Shown here in pieces: positions 9,227 through 15,687 of a DNA stretch of 44,524 bases (positions within the stretch are counted from its first letter, which is position 1; each line of letters opens with the position of its first letter). This DNA comes from Candidatus Aminicenantota bacterium (GTDB lineage: Bacteria > Acidobacteriota > Aminicenantia > UBA2199): positions 1-44,524 of the forward strand of contig JAOZUQ010000018.1 of assembly GCA_029938635.1 (NCBI GenBank), in the 5' to 3' direction. The notes beneath the pieces were generated by a model. It did no database searches, had not been told where the DNA came from, and worked only from the letters and a program-made list of their open reading frames with translations. The position numbers were made by a program, and so were the translations under genes.

Positions 9227-9679
9227 GTGGACAAACTACCACTTTATTATATGAATATTGCCCTGGACTTTGCCTGTGAGGGTGAGAAGAGCGGGGAGGT
9301 CCCGGTTGGGGCTATTGTCGAATTTGATGGAAAAATTATCGGGAAAGGATATAATTGTCCGGTTTCTACATCAGACCCAACCGCTCATGCAGAAATAATA
9401 GCTATTCGTGAAGCAGGAGAACACTTCGAGAATTATCGCCTGACTGGTTCAGTTCTTTATGTAACTCTGGAGCCATGTATCATGTGTTATTCAGCTGCTG
9501 TGCATGCCAGGATAAAAAAGATATATTATGGAGCGGATGATCCGAAAGGCGGTGTTTTTTCAACCGGAGCATTTGAGAAGATCCAGCAGATCTTTAATCA
9601 TAATATTGAAATAGAATCCGGATTGCTGGCATCCGAATCCTCAGAATTATTGAAGACCTTTTTCAAAAATAAAAGGTAA
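9227..9679 (+). CDS. tadA: tRNA-specific adenosine deaminase
   Basis: Converts adenosine-34 to inosine in the anticodon of tRNA-Arg(ACG). The protein is 150 residues, normal for TadA. The zinc site is complete: H54-A-E56 (PTAHAEIIA) with the catalytic Glu, and P83-C84-x-x-C87 (EPCIMCYSA). The start chosen is GTG at 9227, giving MDKLPLYYMNIALDFA, the typical TadA opening; an ATG at 9251 would trim eight residues. Neither has a Shine-Dalgarno, but the GTG lies seven bases after a good -10, favouring a leaderless GTG start. Confidence 0.93.
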   Translation: MDKLPLYYMNIALDFACEGEKSGEVPVGAIVEFDGKIIGKGYNCPVSTSDPTAHAEIIAIREAGEHFENYRLTGSVLYVTLEPCIMCYSAAVHARIKKIYYGADDPKGGVFSTGAFEKIQQIFNHNIEIESGLLASESSELLKTFFKNKR

Positions 9680-9681
9680 AG

Positions 9682-9820
9682 ATCGGAGAGGCAGGGATTA
9701 CACCCTCGTTCATCACTCGGGCGCCTTCGGTGTCTTCACTTTGTTCAGCCATGAAGGCTCGCTTGAAGGCTCGCCTTTCGAACCCTAGGCACGGGTTCAA
9801 ATCCCTAACTTAGAAGAAAT
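9682..9820 (-). pseudogene. Decayed tRNA-Ser 3'-end copy and tRNA-like fragments
   Basis: The 18 bases ATCGGAGAGGCAGGGATT at 9682-9699 repeat exactly at 9819-9836, where they are the 3' acceptor and T-stem of the intact tRNA-Ser (minus strand). After the match the left copy has a damaged T-loop (ACACCCTCG instead of CGAACCCTGG). Between the copies are a 10-base direct repeat GAAGGCTCGC (9753-9762 and 9765-9774) and TTCGAACCCTAGGCACGGG plus TTCAAATCCCTAAC at 9777-9811, which also look like T-arm remnants. This is what tandem tRNA duplication with decay, or an old integration at the tRNA 3' end, would leave. Confidence 0.6.
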
Positions 9821-9907
9821 CGGAGAGGCAGGGATTCGAACCCTGGGAACCCGTGAGGGCTCAACGATTTTCGAGACCGTCCCGTTCAACCGCTCCGGCA
9901 CCTCTCC
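9821..9907 (-). tRNA. tRNA-Ser (anticodon CGA)
   Basis: Read on the minus strand, the 87-base sequence has a 7-bp acceptor stem GGAGAGG/CCTCTCC with discriminator G. It has a D-arm beginning TGCCGGAGCGG and an anticodon stem-loop ACGGT-CTCGAAA-ATCGT giving anticodon CGA, which reads the UCG serine codon. A long variable arm (TGAGCCCTCACGG region) marks class II tRNAs, and the T-arm is CAGGGTTCGAATCCCTG. CCA is not encoded. A TTGAAA-17-TATAAT promoter lies just upstream. Confidence 0.96.
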
Positions 9908-9928
9908 ATTCTGAAAATAATATGGATA

Positions 9929-9957
9929 ATTATACACAGAATTTTTGCCTGTTTCAA
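9929..9957 (-). promoter_or_regulatory. tRNA-Ser promoter
   Basis: Minus strand TTGAAA (9957-9952), exactly 17 bases, TATAAT (9934-9929), ending 21 bases before the tRNA 5' end. Confidence 0.7.
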
Positions 9958-10075
9958 TTGCTTTCAATATCAATAAACAAATATCATTCATTTCAGTATG
10001 AGTAGCTTTATCCGTGATTACTTTTGACTATCGCAAAAATGTTTATCATTTTTCGCTGGGCTAAAATCCTCAGTT

Positions 10076-10309
10076 CGATATTGGCGAGACTTCGGATTTG
10101 GCCCCGCAAAAGCAAAGCACGGAAGCGCCACTTATCTTGGGTATTAATATAACAGTTTTTACCTGTAGGGAGTTTCAGGCGTAGCCATCTATCTGCATTC
10201 GCGGGCCACCTCAGGGGTGACTCGGTAATATCGATCACCCCGGGGACAGGCAGCGTTAAGCGGATGATAACATCCGTAGCGGAGCAATGTAGATGATGGC
10301 GAAAGCCGG
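10076..10309 (+). repeat. Structured dispersed repeat, copy 1
   Basis: The segment 10161-10309 is about 80 percent identical by eye to the reverse complement of 39211-39360. Both copies contain GGCGTAGCCATCTATCTGC, a perfect hairpin CGGATG-ATAA-CATCCG (10261-10276) and a GGGGTGA...TCACCCC-type stem (10214-10240 in this copy). CGATATTGGCGAG at 10076-10088 pairs with CTCGGTAATATCG at 10220-10232 with one mismatch and one wobble, suggesting a larger fold. Short open frames crossing it (for example 10008-10238) look like by-products of the repeat. It could be a structured RNA or a mobile repeat; no transposase is present. Together with the tRNA and its remnants it fills the gap between tadA and rph. 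Confidence 0.65.
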
Positions 10310-10319
10310 AAGTGAAGAA

Positions 10320-11030
10320 TTATAAGTATTTATTAAGGATATTTATTATTTCATTGTTCTTTTCAATTCCGAGGTCTATTGCTTTAAAGAAAAGATCTTT
10401 TGGAATTGAACTCTCTTCAGCAAAACCTGTAACCTCAATGATATCTCCATCCTCATTGGAGACAATATTAATATCGGCATCAATATTGGAATCTTCCTCA
10501 AAATCTATATCAGCAAGAATTTCCCCGTCTTTAATTCCAATTGAGACAGCAGCTACAGGCTTGAATTCAGGGACTTCAAACAGCTTGTTCTCAAATACAA
10601 GATGTTTAAGCAGTTTCTTAAGTGCTATTACTCCACTATTAATTGATGCACACCTGGTTCCGCCATCAGCCTGGATAACATCCATATCAAGGAAGATACT
10701 GAAATCTTTGATCTTCTTAAGGTCAAACATATTTCTAAGGGAACGTCCGACAAATCTCTGGATTTCAATATTCCGTTTATCCATACGTCCGCCTCTTTCC
10801 CTCAGGAATCTTTGTTTGCCTGTAGAGCCGGGGAGCATTGCATATTCTGCACTAATCCACCCCTTTTTTTCACTTTTAGCGAAGAAAGGGACTTTTTCAT
10901 TAAACATTGCAGTACAGATTATCCTTGTGTTCCCCTGTTTGTATAGGAGTGATGCAGGCTGGTTTGTTATATAGTCCTCTTCTATCTGTATTTCTCTTAA
11001 CTCATTATTGCCTCTATCATTTGTTCTCAT
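10320..11030 (-). CDS. rph: Ribonuclease PH
   Basis: Phosphate-dependent 3'-5' exoribonuclease trimming tRNA 3' ends, usually a hexamer; 236 residues, normal length. Diagnostic blocks are intact: MLPGSTGKQRFLRERGG, MDKRNIEIQRFVGRSLR and DMDVIQADGGTRCASI. The ATG at 11030 has an AGAGGAAAT Shine-Dalgarno and overlaps the end of the upstream acyltransferase gene by 14 bases, so it is the last gene of the kdtA-lpxK-lpxL-rph operon. The structured repeat lies directly after its stop. Confidence 0.96.
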   Translation of the reverse strand: MRTNDRGNNELREIQIEEDYITNQPASLLYKQGNTRIICTAMFNEKVPFFAKSEKKGWISAEYAMLPGSTGKQRFLRERGGRMDKRNIEIQRFVGRSLRNMFDLKKIKDFSIFLDMDVIQADGGTRCASINSGVIALKKLLKHLVFENKLFEVPEFKPVAAVSIGIKDGEILADIDFEEDSNIDADINIVSNEDGDIIEVTGFAEESSIPKDLFFKAIDLGIEKNNEIINILNKYL

Positions 11031-11940
11031 TTATTTCCTCTTTTTTCTGGCCCTCTCTCTTCCTCCATCGGGCATGGAACCAGAACCAGTGGTCAGGATA
11101 TTCCCTGATCATATTTTCAATTAAACTCATGCACTTCTGTGTTAACTCTTTAATGTTCTTTTCATGATCGGGCCCTTTTTTGAAGTCCAGTTCTTTCCCG
11201 ATCTTGAGGAGAACTGAATCTTTTTGATAGGTCACGAAAAGGGGAATGACCGGAATACCTTTTTTCAGATAAAGTTGAGAAACCGTGGTAACAGCAATGA
11301 CCTCTTTCCCGAAAAAATTGACAGGGACCCCTTCTCTGGTAATTGTATTTTGATCGACAAGGAGATAGATCAAACCGTTCTCCTCCGTAACCCTTATTAT
11401 CTTTCTGAGGGAGCCCTCCTTGTATATCATGTCTGATCCCATGAAGGCTCTGAATTTTTTTACAATTTCTTCTGTCAGGGGGTTATCCATCTTTCTTGCA
11501 ATGCTGGAGATCCGAAATCCCAATTCTCTGTGAAGAATGAAAGGGATCAGTTCCCAATTTCCAAAATGGGCGGAGAAAAGGATTGCACCCTTTCCTTTTT
11601 TTAGAACATTTTGAATGTTTTCAAACCCCTCTACCTTCAGCTCCCCTACAACTTTATCAGGATCTTTCCCACCGAAAAGATAAATAATATCAATGAAGAC
11701 CGATAAAAAATGTTTGAAAATTCTTTTTTTAAGTAAATGTCTTTCCTGATCCGGAATTTCAGGGAAAGCGATCCTGAGATTTGAGTCGACAAGCTTATTA
11801 TATCTTTTGCCTGCAATGGAGAACACTCCGAGTGCAATTAAACTAAAGATTTTTTTTAGAAATAAAGGTGATATTTTAATAAAAAATATAAACATTTTGA
11901 GGCTGAAATATTCTACTCTATACCTTATATTGTGTTTCAT
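11017..11940 (-). CDS. lpxL: Lipid A late acyltransferase (LpxL/HtrB family)
   Basis: Inner-membrane enzyme adding a secondary acyl chain to Kdo-lipid A; 307 residues, the usual size. It has an N-terminal membrane anchor (LKMFIFFIKISPLFLKKIFSL), the catalytic H-x4-E motif H125-FGNW-E130, and later blocks typical of the family (LLVDQNT, GVPVNFFGKEV, DHWFWFHARWRKR). LpxL and LpxM cannot be separated by eye; the symbol is for the family. The start overlaps the lpxK stop in ATGA. Its neighbours kdtA and lpxK catalyse adjacent lipid A steps. Confidence 0.9.
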   Translation of the reverse strand: MKHNIRYRVEYFSLKMFIFFIKISPLFLKKIFSLIALGVFSIAGKRYNKLVDSNLRIAFPEIPDQERHLLKKRIFKHFLSVFIDIIYLFGGKDPDKVVGELKVEGFENIQNVLKKGKGAILFSAHFGNWELIPFILHRELGFRISSIARKMDNPLTEEIVKKFRAFMGSDMIYKEGSLRKIIRVTEENGLIYLLVDQNTITREGVPVNFFGKEVIAVTTVSQLYLKKGIPVIPLFVTYQKDSVLLKIGKELDFKKGPDHEKNIKELTQKCMSLIENMIREYPDHWFWFHARWRKREGQKKEEINENK

Positions 11941-12881
11941 TTTGTTATTGAAAGTACATAGCCCTTAAGATCAAAGCTGCATTTTATCCTGTTCTTCACA
12001 TAAATTAATGGGAAGCCGTCTTTGATCAAATCTGAAATTTTGATGAAATCTTTGTAAGTACAAATAAGGAATTCTGCTTTTACATTCTTCATTTCCCTGA
12101 TTAGCAGTTTAAGATCATCCGGAGTATATTCATGATGGTCATTGAAGCTTTTAAATCCTTTCAGATTCAGTTCGTCAAGATCCGATCTGAACCGGTCATT
12201 ATCTCCCAGCGCTGAGAACCCATAAACAGGAAGTCCCCCCGGATCGGCAGGCAGGCCTTCCTGGGTTTGAAAAGAGGTGAATTCAAAAGAATAATATCCA
12301 TGATCCCCTGTTTTGCGGATATGGTATCCTGATTTCCCCCCTTTATAGTAAAGGATGATATCTTCCTCACTTGCCATGAACTTAAAATTTCTCAGATAAA
12401 AATAGTCATGTTCAGGATTTATCATCATAATTTTAAGGTCTTTTTTGATGTTGGTCGACTGAAAACCGTCATCCAGAATTACAATTTTATTTCCCCTCCT
12501 GATACTGTTGATAATTGATTTTTTCCTGTTCCTTCCGGTAAATATATCAACACCGGGGAGTTCTTCAGATATCATTTTTACTTCATCGCCGATCTCTTTC
12601 CATGTATGGTGATCTTTTACAATAGTTCCTTTTTTTTCGCTTAACGACCCATATCCTCTGGTAACGATCGAAAACTTCTTTCTGGATTCTTTTAAAATTT
12701 CGGCAATTTCCAATACCATCGGAGTCTTCCCTGTCCCGCCAAAGGATAGATTGTCGACTGAAATTATTTTAATCTCTTTATATTCCTGTTTCCCGAGGCC
12801 TTTTAGCTTCAGAACTATAAATGATCCGGATTTGTATAGTATGGAAATAAAATTTAAAAATGGAGTTGTTATTTTAGAAAT
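11937..12881 (-). CDS. lpxK: Tetraacyldisaccharide 4'-kinase, apparent ATT start
   Basis: Phosphorylates the 4' position of the lipid A disaccharide at the inner membrane. The first ATG (12719) falls inside the Walker A motif GGTGKTP and so cannot be the start. The frame is open upstream and encodes a normal LpxK N-terminus: an amphipathic helix (ITTPFLNFISILYKSG), then KIISVDNLSFGGTGKTPM. No in-frame ATG, GTG or TTG exists before the TGA at 12906-12904. ATT at 12881 has AGGGAGG seven bases upstream, an ideal position, giving 314 residues (typical about 330). An in-frame CTG at 12812 is the only other near-cognate candidate; it has no good Shine-Dalgarno and removes the N-terminal helix. RGYGS and DDGFQ are also LpxK motifs. 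The 5' end overlaps kdtA by 13 bases. Confidence 0.88.
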   Translation of the reverse strand: MSKITTPFLNFISILYKSGSFIVLKLKGLGKQEYKEIKIISVDNLSFGGTGKTPMVLEIAEILKESRKKFSIVTRGYGSLSEKKGTIVKDHHTWKEIGDEVKMISEELPGVDIFTGRNRKKSIINSIRRGNKIVILDDGFQSTNIKKDLKIMMINPEHDYFYLRNFKFMASEEDIILYYKGGKSGYHIRKTGDHGYYSFEFTSFQTQEGLPADPGGLPVYGFSALGDNDRFRSDLDELNLKGFKSFNDHHEYTPDDLKLLIREMKNVKAEFLICTYKDFIKISDLIKDGFPLIYVKNRIKCSFDLKGYVLSITK

Positions 12882-14113
12882 TTCAGCACCTCCCTTATAG
12901 AAAACTCAATTGCACCAGATCTTTTCATCACAGATCTTTTAGCTTTTTCATTTATTACTTTGATGTCCTGATTCTTTAAATTCATCAATATGTTCAGGAG
13001 TGATTCTCCGGTATCTGCTATCGTATATACGCCATTCCCTGTAAGTTCTTTTCCTATCGCCGGGAAATTATTGAAACATGGGCCTCCAATTATTTTTTTT
13101 CCGAAAATTGCAGGTTCGTAAAGATTGTGTCCTCCAATTGCCGGGTCGTAACTTCCTCCCATAACAATGACATTTGCTACTTTTATCAGTTTAGTAAGAT
13201 GGCCCATCTTATCAAAAATAATAATATCACTATTTGCCTGCTTATCTCTACTCCAGACATTAAATGAGATATTGCTCATTTCCAGAGATGAAGCCAGGTT
13301 ATCGGTCCGGTTCGTATGCCTGGGTGCAATCATTATGAAATATTTTTCAAATAGTTCTTTTAATACCGGAATAAAGATTTCTTCATCGGATGCATGAGTA
13401 CTTGCGAAGAGGATTATTCTTTTTATCGGCTTTTTTATACCAAGAAGTTCAAATATCTTATCCGGACTATCAATTTTCCCTGATACAGCAACAGCTTCAT
13501 CAGCTTTTATGTTTCCGCTTATTTTTATGGAGTTTTTTTCAGCCCCCAGATCGATAAATTTGTCTCTGTAATTTTCCTCCTGAAGGAGAAAAAGGTCAAT
13601 TTTACGGAAAAATTTTCTGATAAAGAACGAAAATCTTTTATATCTGCGAAAAGCCTGCTCCGAGATCCTTCCATTGATGACCACCATCGGTATGTTCATC
13701 CTGTCTGTTATTGATATCCAGTTAGGCCAGATCTCCAGTTCATTTAGAATGATTATGGAGGGATCAATTTTTTTTATGAATCTTCTTACTACAAAGGATA
13801 GATCGAAAGGGCCGTTGATGATATCGATCTCTTTGAATGTTTCTTTTGCAATTTTAAACCCGGAAGGTGTTGTAACAGAGAGGATGATCCTTTTATCTGT
13901 TTTGATACGAAGAAGAGAAATAAAACTTTCAAGACTTTTCACCTCTCCGACGGATACTGCATGGATCCATATTGTCCCCTTTTCATCCGGTTCGATATCC
14001 GGGGAGAATCTTCCTTTTATTATTCTTCTATATTCCGGTTTAAAAAAGAACTTTGGATTGAGAGGGATGTATATTAGCAGAATAAGTATATAAAGAGCAT
14101 CAAGGAAAATCAT
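12869..14113 (-). CDS. waaA: Kdo transferase
   Basis: Transfers 3-deoxy-D-manno-octulosonic acid to lipid IVA at the inner membrane; 414 residues, normal for WaaA/KdtA. An N-terminal hydrophobic anchor (ALYILILLIYIPL) precedes WIHAVSVGEVKS with the catalytic Glu57. ILNELEIWPNW and INGRIS belong to the N-terminal GT-B domain, and GGSYDPAIGGHNLYEPA to the C-terminal donor site. First gene of the LPS-rph operon. No Shine-Dalgarno; an extended -10 ends six bases before the ATG. Its last codons contain the Shine-Dalgarno of lpxK. Confidence 0.95.
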   Translation of the reverse strand: MIFLDALYILILLIYIPLNPKFFFKPEYRRIIKGRFSPDIEPDEKGTIWIHAVSVGEVKSLESFISLLRIKTDKRIILSVTTPSGFKIAKETFKEIDIINGPFDLSFVVRRFIKKIDPSIIILNELEIWPNWISITDRMNIPMVVINGRISEQAFRRYKRFSFFIRKFFRKIDLFLLQEENYRDKFIDLGAEKNSIKISGNIKADEAVAVSGKIDSPDKIFELLGIKKPIKRIILFASTHASDEEIFIPVLKELFEKYFIMIAPRHTNRTDNLASSLEMSNISFNVWSRDKQANSDIIIFDKMGHLTKLIKVANVIVMGGSYDPAIGGHNLYEPAIFGKKIIGGPCFNNFPAIGKELTGNGVYTIADTGESLLNILMNLKNQDIKVINEKAKRSVMKRSGAIEFSIREVLKFLK

Positions 14114-14119
14114 TTTTTA

Positions 14120-14128
14120 ATTATATCA
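14120..14128 (-). promoter_or_regulatory. waaA extended -10, likely leaderless
   Basis: Minus strand TGATATAAT, then TAAAAA and the ATG at 14113. The -35 region 17 bases upstream is only a run of T. The six-base distance to the ATG implies a leaderless mRNA. Confidence 0.55.
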
Positions 14129-14169
14129 CACTGAAATACTTGAAAAAAAACATATTGAAAAATTGAATC

Positions 14170-14198
14170 TTGACTTTTAGGTGTATTTTCAATATTCT
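14170..14198 (+). promoter_or_regulatory. Promoter of the radical SAM gene
   Basis: TTGACT (14170-14175), 17-base spacer, TATTCT (14193-14198), nine bases to the ATG at 14208. This also argues that the GTG at 14181, which lies inside the spacer, is not the start. Confidence 0.55.
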
Positions 14199-14207
14199 GA
14201 AACGCTG

Positions 14208-15143
14208 ATGGACAAAGGGAACATGAATATAAAATATGAAGAGTTCAAAGGTGAGTTCGTAAAGAATTGCCCATGTTCACCTGAAGCAGTTTCATGCGGC
14301 TACTACAATATGAACCTGCACAAAGGGTGTCCGTTCTCATGCACATATTGTATCCTGCAATCCTATCTTGAAAGCAAGGACCCTGTTTTCTATACAAATA
14401 TAAACCAGGCCAGGGAAGAACTTAAAAAAGCAGGAAAGAATTTGAAGAACATAAGGATCAGCACCGGTGAACTGTCAGATTCGCTGGCTTATGAAAATGA
14501 GAACAATTATTCTGAAATAATACTCAAAATACTCCATGGGTTTCCCAAGATAGTTTTTGAGTTCAAAACTAAATCTGCAAATGTACAAAATCTTCTTAGT
14601 AAAAAACCTCTTAAAAATATAGTTGTATCATGGTCATTAAATCCTGAGAGGATAATCAAAATGGAGGAGCATAATACTGCATCTCTACCGGAAAGGCTGG
14701 AAGCGATGAAAAAAGTCCAGGAAGCGGGATATAAGGTCGGCATCCACTTTGATCCCATAATAATAACTGATAACTGGAAAGAGGAGTATAGGGAGCTTAT
14801 TAAAAATATTTCCGGGATCGTCTCTCCTGAGAATATTGCATGGTGGAGCCTGGGAGCTCTCAGATTTCCCGAAGAACTGAAAGAACACATTTTTAAATAT
14901 AAGGATTCAAAACTTTTTTCCGGTGAATTGATCAAGGGATATGATGGTAAGTACAGATATTTTAAACCGCTCAGGAAAGAACTTTTCCTGTTTGTCAGAG
15001 ATGAGATTTACAAATCAATTTCACCTGACACCCCTCTCTATCTATGCATGGAGGATAACGAAATGTGGAACGACATCTTCCCCGACCTGAACCCCGATCC
15101 TGACATCATCAACAAATACCTATACGACCACGCAATGAAATAA
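14208..15143 (+). CDS. Radical SAM protein of the spore photoproduct lyase (SplB) family
   Basis: 311 residues from the ATG chosen here. The [4Fe-4S]/SAM motif C-x3-C-x2-C is seen in GCPFSCTYCILQSYL, the form used by spore photoproduct lyase-like proteins (GCP...C.YC.LQ). RISTGELSDSLAYE, KTKSANVQNLL, VVSWSLNPERI and GYKVGIHFDPII follow the order found in this family, whose characterised member repairs UV-induced thymine dimers. Many homologues occur in non-spore-formers, where the substrate is unproven. The start is set at 14208 because the frame's earlier GTG falls inside the promoter. Stands alone; no operon partner. Confidence 0.8.
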   Translation: MDKGNMNIKYEEFKGEFVKNCPCSPEAVSCGYYNMNLHKGCPFSCTYCILQSYLESKDPVFYTNINQAREELKKAGKNLKNIRISTGELSDSLAYENENNYSEIILKILHGFPKIVFEFKTKSANVQNLLSKKPLKNIVVSWSLNPERIIKMEEHNTASLPERLEAMKKVQEAGYKVGIHFDPIIITDNWKEEYRELIKNISGIVSPENIAWWSLGALRFPEELKEHIFKYKDSKLFSGELIKGYDGKYRYFKPLRKELFLFVRDEIYKSISPDTPLYLCMEDNEMWNDIFPDLNPDPDIINKYLYDHAMK

Positions 15144-15171
15144 TCCAAAAGGGGATAAAATCACCAGTCAT

Positions 15172-15215
15172 AAAAGGGGACAGACACCTTTAATGAAAGG
15201 AGCCTGTCCCCTTTT
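15172..15215. repeat. Paired GTCCCC repeat forming a long hairpin
   Basis: AAAAGGGGACAGACACCTTT, a four-base loop AATG, then AAAGGAGCCTGTCCCCTTTT: two GTCCCC units in inverted orientation giving a near-perfect 20-bp stem. This is the only paired copy in the window. Lying between two plus-strand genes it may also act as a transcription terminator for the radical SAM gene, since it ends in TTTT. Confidence 0.75.
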
Positions 15216-15228
15216 GTAGTATGGTTTT

Positions 15229-15257
15229 TTGACTTTAGCAGTCAGGTTCAATACAAT
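15229..15257 (+). promoter_or_regulatory. cdd promoter, likely leaderless
   Basis: TTGACT (15229-15234), 17-base spacer, TACAAT (15252-15257), then nine bases to the cdd ATG at 15267. There is no Shine-Dalgarno. Confidence 0.65.
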
Positions 15258-15266
15258 GATTCCGTT

Positions 15267-15668
15267 ATGGAAAAGGATATAAAAGAACTGTATGATGCAG
15301 CGATGAAGGTGAAAGAGAAGGCATATGCTCCATATTCGGATTTTCATGTTGGCTCTGCTCTCAGGACAAAAAACGGGAAAATATTTACAGGATGCAATGT
15401 TGAAAATTCTTCATACGGAGTTACCATCTGTGCGGAGAGGAATGCGATATTTAAAATGGTAAGCGAAGGTGAACAGGAGATCGCATCTATCCTTGTAATA
15501 GGTGATACCGAAAAATTCCTTCCTCCATGTGGGGCCTGCAGACAGGTCATTGCTGAATTTTCGACGAAAGATACCCCTGTGATAATGTGTAATAAAAAGG
15601 GTGAATTTAAAGAATCAACCGTAGGGGAGATTCTCCCTTTCGGATTTTCTCTGAATGAGGACAGATAA
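15267..15668 (+). CDS. cdd: Cytidine deaminase
   Basis: Deaminates cytidine and deoxycytidine to uridine and deoxyuridine. 133 residues, the homotetrameric short form. Zinc site: C55-A-E57 in ICAERNA and C88/C91 in PPCGACRQ; NVENSSYG binds the ribose. It is first in a two-gene unit with the pyrimidine-nucleoside phosphorylase, 19 bases apart, feeding the microcompartment locus that follows in the opposite direction. Confidence 0.96.
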   Translation: MEKDIKELYDAAMKVKEKAYAPYSDFHVGSALRTKNGKIFTGCNVENSSYGVTICAERNAIFKMVSEGEQEIASILVIGDTEKFLPPCGACRQVIAEFSTKDTPVIMCNKKGEFKESTVGEILPFGFSLNEDR

Positions 15669-15687
15669 GGAAAGAACAGGAAAAGAT

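Noticed and set aside
9797-9991. Minus-strand open frame of 64 codons
   Set aside because: It is a read-through of the tRNA-Ser gene; the peptide (GEVPERLNG...) is the familiar false translation of a serine tRNA.
10008-10238. Open frame of 76 codons, with ADRWLRL shared with a frame at 39293-39493
   Set aside because: The shared peptide comes from the structured DNA repeat read in corresponding frames; downstream sequences diverge and there is no start signal or codon bias.
9680-10319. Small SRP RNA gene, often found near tadA and tRNA-Ser
   Set aside because: I looked for the conserved GGAA tetraloop/asymmetric loop hairpin and saw none; the sequence is explained by tRNA remnants and the structured repeat.
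10312-10974. Long plus-strand frame of 220 codons
   Set aside because: It lies antisense to rph and is a shadow of that well-supported gene.
14181-14207. GTG at 14181 as the start of the radical SAM gene
   Set aside because: It falls within the spacer of a 17-base-spaced promoter; the ATG at 14208 fits the promoter and the family N-terminus.
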